Shown: in pieces, positions 40,736-49,513 of the stretch
Numbering within the stretch: the stretch's first letter is position 1
Layout: each line of letters starts with the position of its first letter
Origin: DATFVJ01 sp963712955
Lineage (GTDB): Bacteria; Actinomycetota; Actinomycetes; Streptosporangiales; Streptosporangiaceae
DNA: 64,000 nt
Reading direction: 5' to 3'
Assembly (NCBI GenBank): GCA_963712955.1
Contig: CAVQKF010000004.1
Coordinates: 62,001-126,000, forward strand
Program-made: the position numbers and the translations under genes
Notes under the pieces: generated by a model
Database searches by the model: none
What the model was told of the DNA's origin: nothing
Seen by the model: the letters and a program-made list of their open reading frames with translations, nothing else

Positions 40736-43700
40736 ATGGGCGCAGTGGAGGTGGCCGCGCGGCTGGCGTCGGCCCGGGTGTTCGTCGGGCGGGGCGAGGA
40801 GCTGTCGTGGCTGCACGCCGCGCTGCGGCGGGCAGCGGCGGGCCGGCCGGGGATGCTGCTGGTCGCGGGTGAGGCGGGGGTGGGCAAGAGGGCTGGTCGG
40901 CCAGTTCGCCGAACAGGCCGGCCGCGGGGGGACGGTGGTCGCGGTGGGTGGTGCCGCGCCGCTGACCGAGGGCGCGCTGCCGTACGCGCCGCTGCTGCAG
41001 GCGCTGCGGACCCTTGCTGATGAACACGAGCCGGCGGCTCCCGGCGAGAATCGGGTGGAGCTGGCTGGGGTGCTGGCCGAGCTGACCTTCGGCGGCTCGC
41101 CGGCCGGTGAGCGGTTATCGGCGCCGGAGGTGGGGCGGGGGTGGCTGTTCGAGCGGCTGTGCGGTGTGCTCGGCCGGCTCGGCCGGGCCGCTCCGGTGCT
41201 GCTGGTGCTGGAGGACCTGCACTGGGCGGACAGCGCCACCCTGGACTTCCTGGCGTTCGCGCTGCGCACCCTGCGCGGGGCGCGGCTGCTGGTGGTGGGC
41301 AGTTACCGGGCCGATGATCCCGGTGAAGTGCTGGCGGGCTGGCTGGCCGAGATGCGGCGGTTACCGGAGGTGAGCTGGCTGGAGCTGCCGCGGTTCACCC
41401 GCGCGGAGCTGACCGCGCAGCTGGCCGGGCTGCGGGGTGGGCCGGTGGACGGCCGGGTGGTGGCGGAGGTCTTCGACCGGTCGCAGGGCAACCCGTTCTA
41501 CGCCGAGCAGCTGTTCGCGGCCGGGGCCGGCCCGCAGGGCTACCGCTGTTGCTGCGGGAGGTGCTGCTGGCCCGGGTGCGCCAGCTGTCGCCGGGCGGCC
41601 AGCAGGTATTGCGGATGGCGGCGGTGGCCGGCCGGTGGGTCTGCCATGACTGGCTGGCGGCCGTGGCCGGCGGGCCGGAGGACGAGCTGACCGGCTGGCT
41701 GCGGGAGGCGGTGGACCGCGGGCTGCTGCTGGTCACCCCGATGGAGCCGCCCGGGCACGAGGTGTATGAGTTCCGGCACGCGCTGCTGCAGGAGGCGGTG
41801 TACGGGGAGCTGCTGCCCGGGCAGCGGGCCCGGCTGCACGGCCGCTACGCGAACGCCTTCCTAAGCGTGCCGGCCGGCACGCAGACGGCGGCCCCGCAGT
41901 TCGCCGCGGAGCTGGCCGAGCACTGGTACCGGGCCCGCCAGCCGGCCGAGGCGCTGACCTGGTCGGTGCGGGCCGCCGGCGGCGCCGAGCGAGTGTACGC
42001 GCACGTGGAGGCGGCCCGGCTGTGGGAACGGGTGCTGGAGCTGTGGGAGCAGGTGCCCGGCGCCGCCGACCGCGCCGGCGACGACCAGGTCGGCCTGCAC
42101 AGCAGGGCGGCGCGGGCCTGGGAGCACGCCGGCGACGAGACCCGGGCGCTGGCGCACGTCGAGGAGGCGTTGCGGCACGTGGACCCGGCCGCCGACCCGG
42201 TCCGGGCCGGCCTGCTGCACAAGTTCCGCGGCTGGTACGACGCCGGAAAGACCGACCCGGACGTGGTGCTCGCCGCCAGCCGGGAGGCGGTCCGGCTGGT
42301 CCCGCCGGAACCGCCATCCGCCGCACGTGCCCAGGTGCTGCTGGGCTACGCCCGCGCCCTGCACGTCAAGGCCGGCCGGTATGAGGAGGCGGCCGTGGTC
42401 TACGAGCAGGCGCTGACCGCCGCCCGCCGGGCCGGCTCCCAGCCCGACATCGCCCGGGCAATGGCCTCGGTCGGCTACCTGCGGGCGGTCACCGGTGACG
42501 TGGACGCCGGCGTCGCCTTGCTGCAGGAGGCCTGCGCGCTGACCGAACGGTCCGCCAGCGACGGGTGGCGGGTGGCCAGGGTCCAGCTGCTTTTCAGCGA
42601 CGTGCTGCTGAAAACCAACCGGCTCCAGGAGGCCGCCGAGGTGGCGGTGCAGGGCTGGGAGACGCTGCGGCGCCGCGGCCTGGCCGGCCACCGCTACGCC
42701 TGCGGCCTCGTCGGCTGCGCGGTGGAGGCGCTGTTCGGGCTGGGCCGCTGGGACGAGGCGGCGGAGTTCAGTGAGCCGGTGGCGGACCAGCCCGTCAGCT
42801 TCGCCAATGCGATATTGCAGGGCAGCCTGGCGGAGCTTGACGGCGCCCGCGGCCAGCTGGAGGCCGCGCTGGCCCGGCTCGAGCAGGCGGGCGAGCAACG
42901 CCGGCAGCTGGGCCCCGGGCACGCACGGGAACTGGGCGAGCGCCGGGCGGAGATGCAGCTGTGGCTCGGCCGCCCGCAGCCCGCCCTGACCGAGGTGACG
43001 CAGGCGCTGGACGCCGTCACCGGCACCGACCAGGAACGGTTCACCGGCTGGCTGTCCTGCCTCGGCGCGCGCGCCCTGGCCGACCTGGCCGAGCGGGCGC
43101 GGGCCCGCCAGGACCCGGCCGCGGCGGCCGGCGCCCACCGGCACGCCAGGCTGCTGGCCGGACGCGTGACCGGGATGACACACGACCCGTTCGCCGCCGG
43201 GCCCATGCCGGCCAGCGCCGGCGCCGAGCGGGCGCTGTGGGACGCCGAGCTGGCCCGGCTCAATGGGGCACCCGGCCACGGTGCACCCGGCGCCGCCTGG
43301 CAGAACGCCGCCGGCGCCTGGCAGCAGCTGGGACTGGGCTACCGGGCCGCCTACGCCCAGTGGCGGCAGGCCGAGGCGCTGCTGGCCGGCGGGGCGGGCG
43401 GCGGCCGGGCGGCCGGTCCGCTGCGCGCCGCGCACGCCACCACGCTGCGGCTGGGCGCCGCCCCGCTGCGCACCCAGATCGAGGCGCTGGCCCGGCGCGC
43501 CCGGATCAGCCTGACCCCAGCCGGGTCCGCGCCGGCGCCGGCGCCGGGCCATCCGCGCGGCCTCACCGACCGCGAAGCCGCCGTGCTGCGGCTGCTCGCC
43601 GCCGGCCACACCAACCGGGAGATCGGGCAGCGGCTGTTCATCAGCCCCAAGACAGCCAGCGTCCACGTCACCAACATCCTGCGCAAACTCGCCGTCCGCG

Positions 43701-43771
43701 ATCGCGTACAGGCCGCCGCCGTCGCCGTCCGCCTCGGCCTCGCGGACCCGGCCGTCCCGGGCGACGAGTGA
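40736..43771 (+). pseudogene. Large LuxR-family (LAL) ATPase regulator, two frame breaks
   Basis: A complete LAL-type activator of about 1,010 residues can be read. It has an AAA ATPase (VFVGRGEELSWLHAALRRA, GMLLVAGEAGVGK, VLLVLEDLHWADSATLDFLA), a long TPR region, and a C-terminal LuxR HTH (GLTDREAAVLRLLAAGHTNR, IGQRLFISPKTASVHVTNIL). Two frame changes interrupt it. Near 40890, two bases are missing right after GVGK, removing the Ser/Thr of Walker A (expected GKSRLV, given GK then RGLV in another frame). Near 41541, one indel joins GPQG to LLLREVLLARV. From 41549 the frame is open to the end. The regulated genes are unknown; a convergent XRE regulator follows. Confidence 0.82.
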
Positions 43772-44155
43772 GAAGCCGCCCCCCACCGCCGGCGCGGAGC
43801 AACGCTGACCGGCTGCCGGCGGTGCAACGCCGGCAACCTGATCAGCGTCATTCAGGTCACGCACACCCGCCAGATACGGCCGCGGAACGCATCTGGTCGC
43901 TGGTGTCGTTGCTCACGCACGCCCGGGCGAGGTTATCCGGCGTGTGGTGGGAGCTCGTCGATGGAATGCCGGAGGCGCGCAGCTCGATGATCCGGGGCCG
44001 GGCGGCGTCGTCGCCCGGCGCGGAGCGAACCCGGCGACTGCGGCGGATCTGTCCGTCGGATGCAGGCAGGGCCGCGCATGGCTATCTGACCGTGGGTGCG
44101 GCAAGGAGGGCCTGGGCCAGGACGGCGAGGATGACGTCGAGGCCGGCGTTGAGGT
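43772..44155. other. Convergent intergenic region, nothing clear
   Basis: These 384 bp separate the ends of the LAL and XRE regulator genes. No hairpin with a T-run and no gene were supported. Confidence 0.45.
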
Positions 44156-45337
44156 TCAGTGCAGGGCGGCTGCGAGGACATTGACGCATGGTTCGGACGG
44201 CCATTGCGCGGTGAGGCGGGCGTGCAGGCGCCGCAGCATCGCGGCCAGAGCGGCTGAGCCGGTTTGCCTTGCGATCAGTGCGGCCCGCGTCGCGTCGGCG
44301 CACGCTGGGCCGACGTCTCCGCCTCGGGCGTGGATGCTTGCCAGGCGGACGAGGTACGCGGCGCCCCATTCCGATGCCTGGCCGTCCGGGCCGAGGTCGT
44401 GGTATCCGGCGGTTAACGCGTCGAGGGCAAGCTGGCGATAGCGCGGATCGTGAGAGAGGTAACCGTAGGTGATGCCGCGCTGGCAATCGAAGAACGCAGG
44501 CGTGTACCAGTACGCCCACGGGCGCTGTTGTTCGGGGTGGCCGGGGAGCTGGGCCGCCAATTCCACCATGTGATCGAGCTTGCGTTCCACTGATTGTGTG
44601 TTTGCGCAGTCGGCCAGCGCGTGGCCACGCGCTTCCAGGCCAGCGGCGTAGGCGAGCTGGGAGACGGCAACGGTCTTGTCCCGCTGCGCGGCTTGGGCGA
44701 GGCCGATCATCGGGCCTATCTCCCCGGCGTGCCAGGCGAGATAGCCCTTGTAGGACAGGACGGTGGCAGCCATCGTCGCGTCGCCTGCTTCGGTGGCCCA
44801 TTCGAGTGTCTGGCTGAACCGGGCGTTGGCCTTGACGCGGTCCCCGATGCTGGCATGCAGCCATGCCGCGAACTGGGCCCACTGCTGCGCTGTGTTGAGC
44901 AGTTCGAGGCGGAGCGGCACACTCGCTTCGCGGACCATTTCCTCGACCACGTGCAGCTGCGCCGTGACGGGCTTGAGCAGAGCGGCGGACCCGAGCGCGT
45001 CTTCGGCCCGGCGCTGCGCGGCGAGGACATCGGCCAGGGACCGGATGACAGTGCTGTCCAGCCGGCGGGGCTGGCGTGCCGCCTGGCCGAGGCGATCGCC
45101 GTCGCCAGGGCCGAGGCTGGCGCCGTCGAACAGGGGCGGCGCGGTGAGGGCAGTGAGCGCGCCTTCGGTACCGAGAACGTCGTCGATGCGTTCGCCGAGG
45201 TCGCGAGTGACGGCCTTGTGGCCGTTGAGGACCTTGGACAGGTGGCCGTTGTCGTAGTGGGCGCGCCGCGCCAGCTCGCGGACGGACACGCCGCGTTCGG
45301 CCATGAGCCGACGTAGTTCGGTCACGAACTCGGCCAT
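44156..45337 (-). CDS. XRE-family HTH regulator with TPR-like domain
   Basis: From ATG 45337 the 393-residue protein begins with a Cro/C1 HTH (FVTELRRLMAERGVSVRELA, HYDNGHLSKVLNGHK, TRDLGERIDDVLG, to about residue 65). Some 320 residues of alpha-helical, TPR-like repeats follow (ALLKPVTAQLHVVEEMVREA, TAQQWAQFAAWLHASIGD, GHALADCANTQSVERKLDHM). This layout is typical of streptomycete-type helix-turn-helix regulators. A longer reading from 45412 adds a basic segment without conservation. The small gene 45476-45760 is divergent, and the pair is a common actinomycete arrangement in which the small protein often works with the regulator. Confidence 0.87.
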   Translation of the reverse strand: MAEFVTELRRLMAERGVSVRELARRAHYDNGHLSKVLNGHKAVTRDLGERIDDVLGTEGALTALTAPPLFDGASLGPGDGDRLGQAARQPRRLDSTVIRSLADVLAAQRRAEDALGSAALLKPVTAQLHVVEEMVREASVPLRLELLNTAQQWAQFAAWLHASIGDRVKANARFSQTLEWATEAGDATMAATVLSYKGYLAWHAGEIGPMIGLAQAAQRDKTVAVSQLAYAAGLEARGHALADCANTQSVERKLDHMVELAAQLPGHPEQQRPWAYWYTPAFFDCQRGITYGYLSHDPRYRQLALDALTAGYHDLGPDGQASEWGAAYLVRLASIHARGGDVGPACADATRAALIARQTGSAALAAMLRRLHARLTAQWPSEPCVNVLAAALH

Positions 45338-45475
45338 TAATCGGGTGCCTATCGGGTCGGGACGGTGCCGGTGCCGGTGCCGCCCGCCGGGGACAGCGGA
45401 CAGCTTCTTCAAGCGTAGGCGACCTGCCCTGTTGGCTGGCGGTAATCACGTTGGTACGCGGTAAGGAGGGTATTG

Positions 45476-45760
45476 ATGGGAACCGCGCCAGGGCTCACGC
45501 CGGGGATAGAAGATCTGGAGAGATTAGCCGCCGAGGTGGATGGCGGTGATTATGAGGCGCGGGTGGTCGCCCATCCTGGGAGGCGGCCGTTCGTGTATGT
45601 GCGGAACCGGCATGCCGGGGCGCTGAAGGAGAACATTTACGCCGGTGACGGGTCTTTCTGGTGGGGATGGGCGGAAAGATCCGCTTCGGTCACCGATGTG
45701 GCCGCAGCGGCGGAGATCGTGATGCGGGTTCTCCGTGCCGTGGACGGTGGCGGCCGGTGA
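45476..45760 (+). CDS. Small hypothetical protein paired with the XRE regulator
   Basis: The ATG follows AAGGAGGG. The 94-residue protein (IEDLERLAAEVDGGDYEARV, PFVYVRNRHAGALKENIYAG, DGSFWWGWAERSAS) has a mixed alpha/beta pattern and an aromatic GSFWWGWAE motif. This motif is typical of small actinomycete proteins encoded next to XRE regulators of the type seen here. No enzyme function is known to me. It is divergent from the XRE gene, with about 140 bp between the starts. Confidence 0.8.
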   Translation: MGTAPGLTPGIEDLERLAAEVDGGDYEARVVAHPGRRPFVYVRNRHAGALKENIYAGDGSFWWGWAERSASVTDVAAAAEIVMRVLRAVDGGGR

Positions 45761-45828
45761 ACTGCCCGCCCGGCGACGCCGGCCCGGCAGGGCCCGAACA
45801 GCGGGGCGGTGCTGCCACAGGACGGTGC

Positions 45829-47883
45829 CTAATGCGAGGACGGTGCCGAACGGGCGGGTGGCGCCGAACGGGAGGGAGCCCTGGAGGGCGGCGCCGCATG
45901 CGAGGGCGGCCCCGGCAGTGCCGGCGCCCCCGGCGCCCCCGGCGACCCCGGGGGCCCCGGCGACCCCGGTGAACCCGGGGGCCCCGGCGTCGCCGACGGC
46001 CCCGGGGGGGCGGTATGCCCGGTCGGCTCGGACGGTGCGGCCGGTCCCGGCATGTCCGCGAGCATGGCCGGCGCGGCAGGTCCCGGTGTCCCGGCCTGCG
46101 TGGCCGGCGCGGCAGGTCCCGGTGTCCCGGCCTGCGTGGCCGGCGCGGCAGGTCCCGGTGTCCCGGCCTGCGTGGCCGGCGCGGGCTGCTCCTTGAAGTA
46201 GTACTGCGAGCCGCGCATCAGCGACACGAACGCGGCGATCAGCGCCATGACAGTCGCGGCCGAGAATACGGTGATCAGCCCGTGGTGGAACGGCTGGGAG
46301 ATCAGGTGCGGGAAGAACTCCTTGCCTGTGAGCACGCTCACGTTGTGGGGCGGCAGAGTGTGCAGGATGCCGGAGGGCCTGAGCAGGTTACTGACCGGAT
46401 TGATGCCGAGGAAGGCGGCGAACAGGGTGCTGACGGGCGGCAGGTGCGCGACGCCCGCGGCCACGCGGATCGGGACGCCCTGGGCGCGCAGCCCTGCGGT
46501 GAGCGTGGCGGGCAGCGCGGAGGCGAGGCCGATGATCATCAGCGAGAAGAAGACCCCGATCGACAGTGACGTACCGGAGTTCTGGAACGTCGCGCGCATT
46601 CCGGACGCGGCGCCTCGCTGGCTGGCCGGCACGCTGCTCATGATCGCGGACGTGTTCGGTGAGGCGAACAGGCCCTGCCCGATTCCCGCCGCGAAGATGA
46701 GCAGGGCGAACATCCAGTAGGAGAAGTTGACGGGGATCAGCATCAGGCCGGTGAACGCTGCCGCGGTCACAAGCAGCCCACCGGTTGCGAACGGGCGTGC
46801 GCCGAACCGGTCCGACAGGTAGCCGGAAACCGGGCCCGCGATCAGGAATCCCGTGGTCAGCGGCAGCAGGTAGATGCCCGCCCACAGCGGGGTCCGCTCG
46901 TAGTCGTAGCCGTGCAACGGGAGCCAGATGCCCTGCAACCAGATGATCAGCATGAACTGCATGCCGCCGCGGGCGATGGCAGCAAGCAGTGCCGCTGCGT
47001 TGCCCGCGGCGAAGGCCCTGATCTTGAAAAGGCTCAGGTGGAACATCGGCTCCGCGACCTTGGTCTCGATGACACAGAACGCGGCGAGCAGCGCCACGCC
47101 AGCCACCAGCCCCCCGAGCACCGTTGGGCTGGTCCACCCCATGGAACGCCCGCCGTACGGCTGGATGCCGTAGGTAATGGCGATCAGGAGGATTCCGCCG
47201 CCGGTCGCGAAGGTGAGGTTTCCCGGCCAGTCGATCCGGCCGAATTGCCTCTTGCTTGTCTCCCGCAGGCTCCGGTAGGCCCATATCGTCCCGAACACCC
47301 CGATGGGCACGTTCACCCAGAACACGGCACGCCAATCCCACGCGGCGAGCAGCCCGCCCGCGAGCAGGCCGATGAACATCCCGGCGATTCCTGCGATCTG
47401 GTTGATGCCAAGAGCCATGCCGCGATGGCTCGCGGGGAACGCGTCGGTGAGGATCGCGGCCGCGTTGGCCATCAGCATCGACCCGCCAACGGCCTGCACG
47501 ATCCGCCAGACGATGAGCCACAGCGCGCCCCGCACACCGCGGAACGGGTCCAGCGACAGCGCGATGGATGCGAGCGTGAAGATGGCGAAACCCATGTTGT
47601 AGATCCGGACGCGGCCGAACATGTCGCCCAGCCGGCCCAGCGTGACCACGAGCACCGCGGTGACCAGCAGGTAACCCATGATCATCCACAGCAGGTAACT
47701 GATGTTCCCCGGCGTCAGCGGGTTCAGGTGGATGCCGCGGAAGATCGCGGGCATGGAGATGATCACAATGGAGGCGTCAAGCGTTGCCATCAGCACGCCG
47801 AGCGTGGTGTTGGACAGCGCGACCCAGCGATAGCGTCCCGACTGGTGGGAGGCGCCACCATCGAGATCTGGGTGGCCAGTCAT
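45829..47883 (-). CDS. MFS exporter, DHA2 family, with collagen-like tail
   Basis: Residues 1-555 form a 14-helix drug/H+ antiporter (LGVLMATLDASIVIISMPAI, GRLGDMFGRVRIYNMGF, DWRAVFWVNVPIGVFGTIWA). The last 125 residues are a low-complexity tail: ATQAGTPGPAAP repeated (36-bp units), then Gly-Pro-Pro/Gly-Ser-Pro triplets (GPPGSPGSPGPPGSPGAPGA) and an Arg/Ser/Pro end. Such a tail is unusual for the family and is likely cytoplasmic and disordered. The ATG lacks a good ribosome binding site. The cargo is unknown, and no TetR or MarR gene is adjacent. Confidence 0.9.
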   Translation of the reverse strand: MTGHPDLDGGASHQSGRYRWVALSNTTLGVLMATLDASIVIISMPAIFRGIHLNPLTPGNISYLLWMIMGYLLVTAVLVVTLGRLGDMFGRVRIYNMGFAIFTLASIALSLDPFRGVRGALWLIVWRIVQAVGGSMLMANAAAILTDAFPASHRGMALGINQIAGIAGMFIGLLAGGLLAAWDWRAVFWVNVPIGVFGTIWAYRSLRETSKRQFGRIDWPGNLTFATGGGILLIAITYGIQPYGGRSMGWTSPTVLGGLVAGVALLAAFCVIETKVAEPMFHLSLFKIRAFAAGNAAALLAAIARGGMQFMLIIWLQGIWLPLHGYDYERTPLWAGIYLLPLTTGFLIAGPVSGYLSDRFGARPFATGGLLVTAAAFTGLMLIPVNFSYWMFALLIFAAGIGQGLFASPNTSAIMSSVPASQRGAASGMRATFQNSGTSLSIGVFFSLMIIGLASALPATLTAGLRAQGVPIRVAAGVAHLPPVSTLFAAFLGINPVSNLLRPSGILHTLPPHNVSVLTGKEFFPHLISQPFHHGLITVFSAATVMALIAAFVSLMRGSQYYFKEQPAPATQAGTPGPAAPATQAGTPGPAAPATQAGTPGPAAPAMLADMPGPAAPSEPTGHTAPPGPSATPGPPGSPGSPGPPGSPGAPGAPALPGPPSHAAPPSRAPSRSAPPARSAPSSH
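46043..46186. repeat. 36-bp in-frame repeat in the MFS gene
   Basis: Three near-perfect 36-bp units (46079-46186) and one diverged copy (46043-46078) encode ATQAGTPGPAAP. The frame is preserved. Confidence 0.9.
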
Positions 47884-47997
47884 TAGTTGCGATCATACAA
47901 CGGTCGGGTCAGGACGGATCGGATCAGGTGCCGAGGATGACCCGGATCTTCGGCTGCCTGGGCGGCAGGTCCTCCCGGTCGTCCATGAACCTGGCGG

Positions 47998-48867
47998 TCA
48001 GGCCGGCGCGCGGTGCTGCAGGGTGCCCTGTGCCAGCCCGGTGGCGGCAAGCAGCGTCCCCATGGCCATCACCACGGTCATCACGATCAGTTGCGTGAGC
48101 ACCGTGTCGTGCCGCCATGGCGGCCCGTCGACGCTGTGCGCCAGCCACGGTTCGTACCTGTCGAGCATGACGGTGTAGGCCGCCATCAGCCCGGTTACCA
48201 CGGCGAGCGCGGCGACGGTGAGCACGCCGAACGGCACGCTGGCCCGCAGCACCGCCGCGCCTGGGTCGATGCGGCGCAGCGCAAGGCTCGGCGCCCGGCC
48301 TGTCGTGATCGTGGCGGCGAGGAAGAGCGCCGCCAAAATGTAGAAGATGGTGTGACCGAGCGCCGGGGTGAGGTGCGAAGGGCGGAGCCCTCCGACGGCG
48401 GCGGCGAATCCGACGACGACGACTCCGGCCACAGGGGGAGCGGCGATCAGCCGCAGCACGTCGGCTCTGTGCTGTCTTTTTGCCCGCCTGGCGACGGCCA
48501 TCGCGGGCAGTATGGCGCCCGCCGCCATCAGCGCCGCCGCGGCGAAGCTGACCGCGACCAGGGCGCCGCCGACCGCCTGCACGGAAGAATTGGTCGCAGG
48601 GAACTCGGCCTTCACGAAGCCTGACGCCACGAACAGCACGACGAGCCCGCCCCAGAGCACCGCCGTCAGCGCACCGCGCAGCCGCGCCGATTGCGACCCA
48701 GCAAGCGCAGGCCAGCGCAGCCAGGCACCGAGCGCTCCTGCGGCCGTGTTCATCACCGTCGCAGGCTCGGGCGGGCATTGCTCGAGCAGGGCCTGGAATT
48801 CCTCGCCGTAACGTCGCCGCCAGCTCGCCGGGTAAAGGTGTGTCAGTGCGCTTGCGAATCGCTTCAT
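47998..48867 (-). CDS. Hypothetical membrane protein coupled to PadR
   Basis: The ATG overlaps the PadR stop as ATGA. The 289-residue protein starts MKRFASALTHLYPASWRRRY followed by GEEFQALLE, a cytoplasmic segment typical of proteins encoded after PadR regulators. It then has six or so hydrophobic helices (LTAVLWGGLVVLFVASGF, GALVAVSFAAAALMAAGAIL, VLTVAALAVVTGLMAAY). By analogy with the common PadR/membrane-protein pairs it may be the regulator's partner in an envelope-stress or drug response. The biochemical role is unknown. Confidence 0.85.
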   Translation of the reverse strand: MKRFASALTHLYPASWRRRYGEEFQALLEQCPPEPATVMNTAAGALGAWLRWPALAGSQSARLRGALTAVLWGGLVVLFVASGFVKAEFPATNSSVQAVGGALVAVSFAAAALMAAGAILPAMAVARRAKRQHRADVLRLIAAPPVAGVVVVGFAAAVGGLRPSHLTPALGHTIFYILAALFLAATITTGRAPSLALRRIDPGAAVLRASVPFGVLTVAALAVVTGLMAAYTVMLDRYEPWLAHSVDGPPWRHDTVLTQLIVMTVVMAMGTLLAATGLAQGTLQHRAPA

Positions 48868-49463
48868 GCCATCCCCTTAACGGCTCCGCGGGGTGTCGCG
48901 GCCCCGCGGGCTGTCACTGACAGACGGGCCGAAGCTGACCGGCGGGCTGTCGCGGCCCCGCGGGCTGTCACTGACAGACGGGCCGAAGCTGACCGGCGGG
49001 CTGTCGCGGCCCCGCGGGCTGTCACTGACAAACGGGCCGAAGCTGACCGGCGGGGTGTCGCGGCCCCGCGGGCTGTCACTGACAGACGGGCCGAAGCTGA
49101 CCGGCGGGCTGTCGCTGACCGCAGCCACGTGCCAGGCGTGCTCGCCAACGCGACGCGGGCGCCGGCCAGGCGGCGAAGACCGGTTTCTGCGACGCTGCGC
49201 ATGCGCTCAAGCTGGGCGGCGAGCACACGCGACCCCTCGGCGGTGATGCGGTAGGGCCGGCGGCGGTCCTGCGCCTCCAGCGGCTCGATGAGCCCGCGTT
49301 CCTCCAGGCGCGCGATGACGCCGTAGAGGGTGCCTGGGCCGAGCCGCACGCCCGACTCAGAAGCGACGTCCTGCATGATCGCGTATCCGTGCTTGGGCCC
49401 AGCGGCAAGGCTCGTCATCACGAGCAGCGATGGGTCAGCCCATCTGCCGAGATCGTCTTCCAC
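48864..49463 (-). CDS. PadR-family regulator with an 18-residue repeat tail
   Basis: The GTG at 49463 follows AAAGGCGGG. Residues 1-100 are a PadR winged helix (LLVMTSLAAGPKHGYAIMQD, GVRLGPGTLYGVIARLEERG, RRPYRITAEGSRVLAAQLER). The last 85 residues are four copies of an 18-residue Arg/Ser/Ala/Thr unit (RRSASARLSVTARGAATA), strongly basic and unlike any PadR C-terminal helix I know. Dimerisation through the short C-terminal helix may still occur before the repeats. It is co-transcribed with the membrane protein downstream and preceded by a 9-bp inverted repeat, probably its own operator. Confidence 0.88.
   Translation of the reverse strand: MEDDLGRWADPSLLVMTSLAAGPKHGYAIMQDVASESGVRLGPGTLYGVIARLEERGLIEPLEAQDRRRPYRITAEGSRVLAAQLERMRSVAETGLRRLAGARVALASTPGTWLRSATARRSASARLSVTARGAATPRRSASARLSVTARGAATARRSASARLSVTARGAATARRSASARLSVTARGAATPRGAVKGMA
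48895..49110. repeat. 54-bp tandem repeat, four copies, in the PadR gene
   Basis: Four 54-bp units (starting GTCGCGGCCCCGCGGGCTGT) with only a few differences encode the C-terminal repeats of the PadR protein. The unit is in frame (18 codons). Confidence 0.93.
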
Positions 49464-49475
49464 CCGCCCCGCCTT

Positions 49476-49513
49476 TCTAGTACGGCACTTGATATATCGC
49501 GCAGCGTACTAGA
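49476..49513. promoter_or_regulatory. Inverted repeat before padR, candidate PadR operator
   Basis: TCTAGTACG (49476-49484) and CGTACTAGA (49505-49513) are perfect reverse complements with a 20-nt AT-rich spacer (GCACTTGATATATCGCGCAG). The site is 13 bp upstream of the padR start, and its distal arm contains the stop codon of the FGGY kinase gene. Confidence 0.65.

Noticed and set aside
41861..43864. 667-codon minus-strand frame opposite the LAL regulator
   Set aside because: No family motif; the plus strand has a clear TPR/LuxR regulator in the same interval.
46912..47886. Plus-strand frame opposite the DHA2 exporter
   Set aside because: Highly charged, without conserved motifs, and covered by an unambiguous 14-helix transporter on the minus strand.
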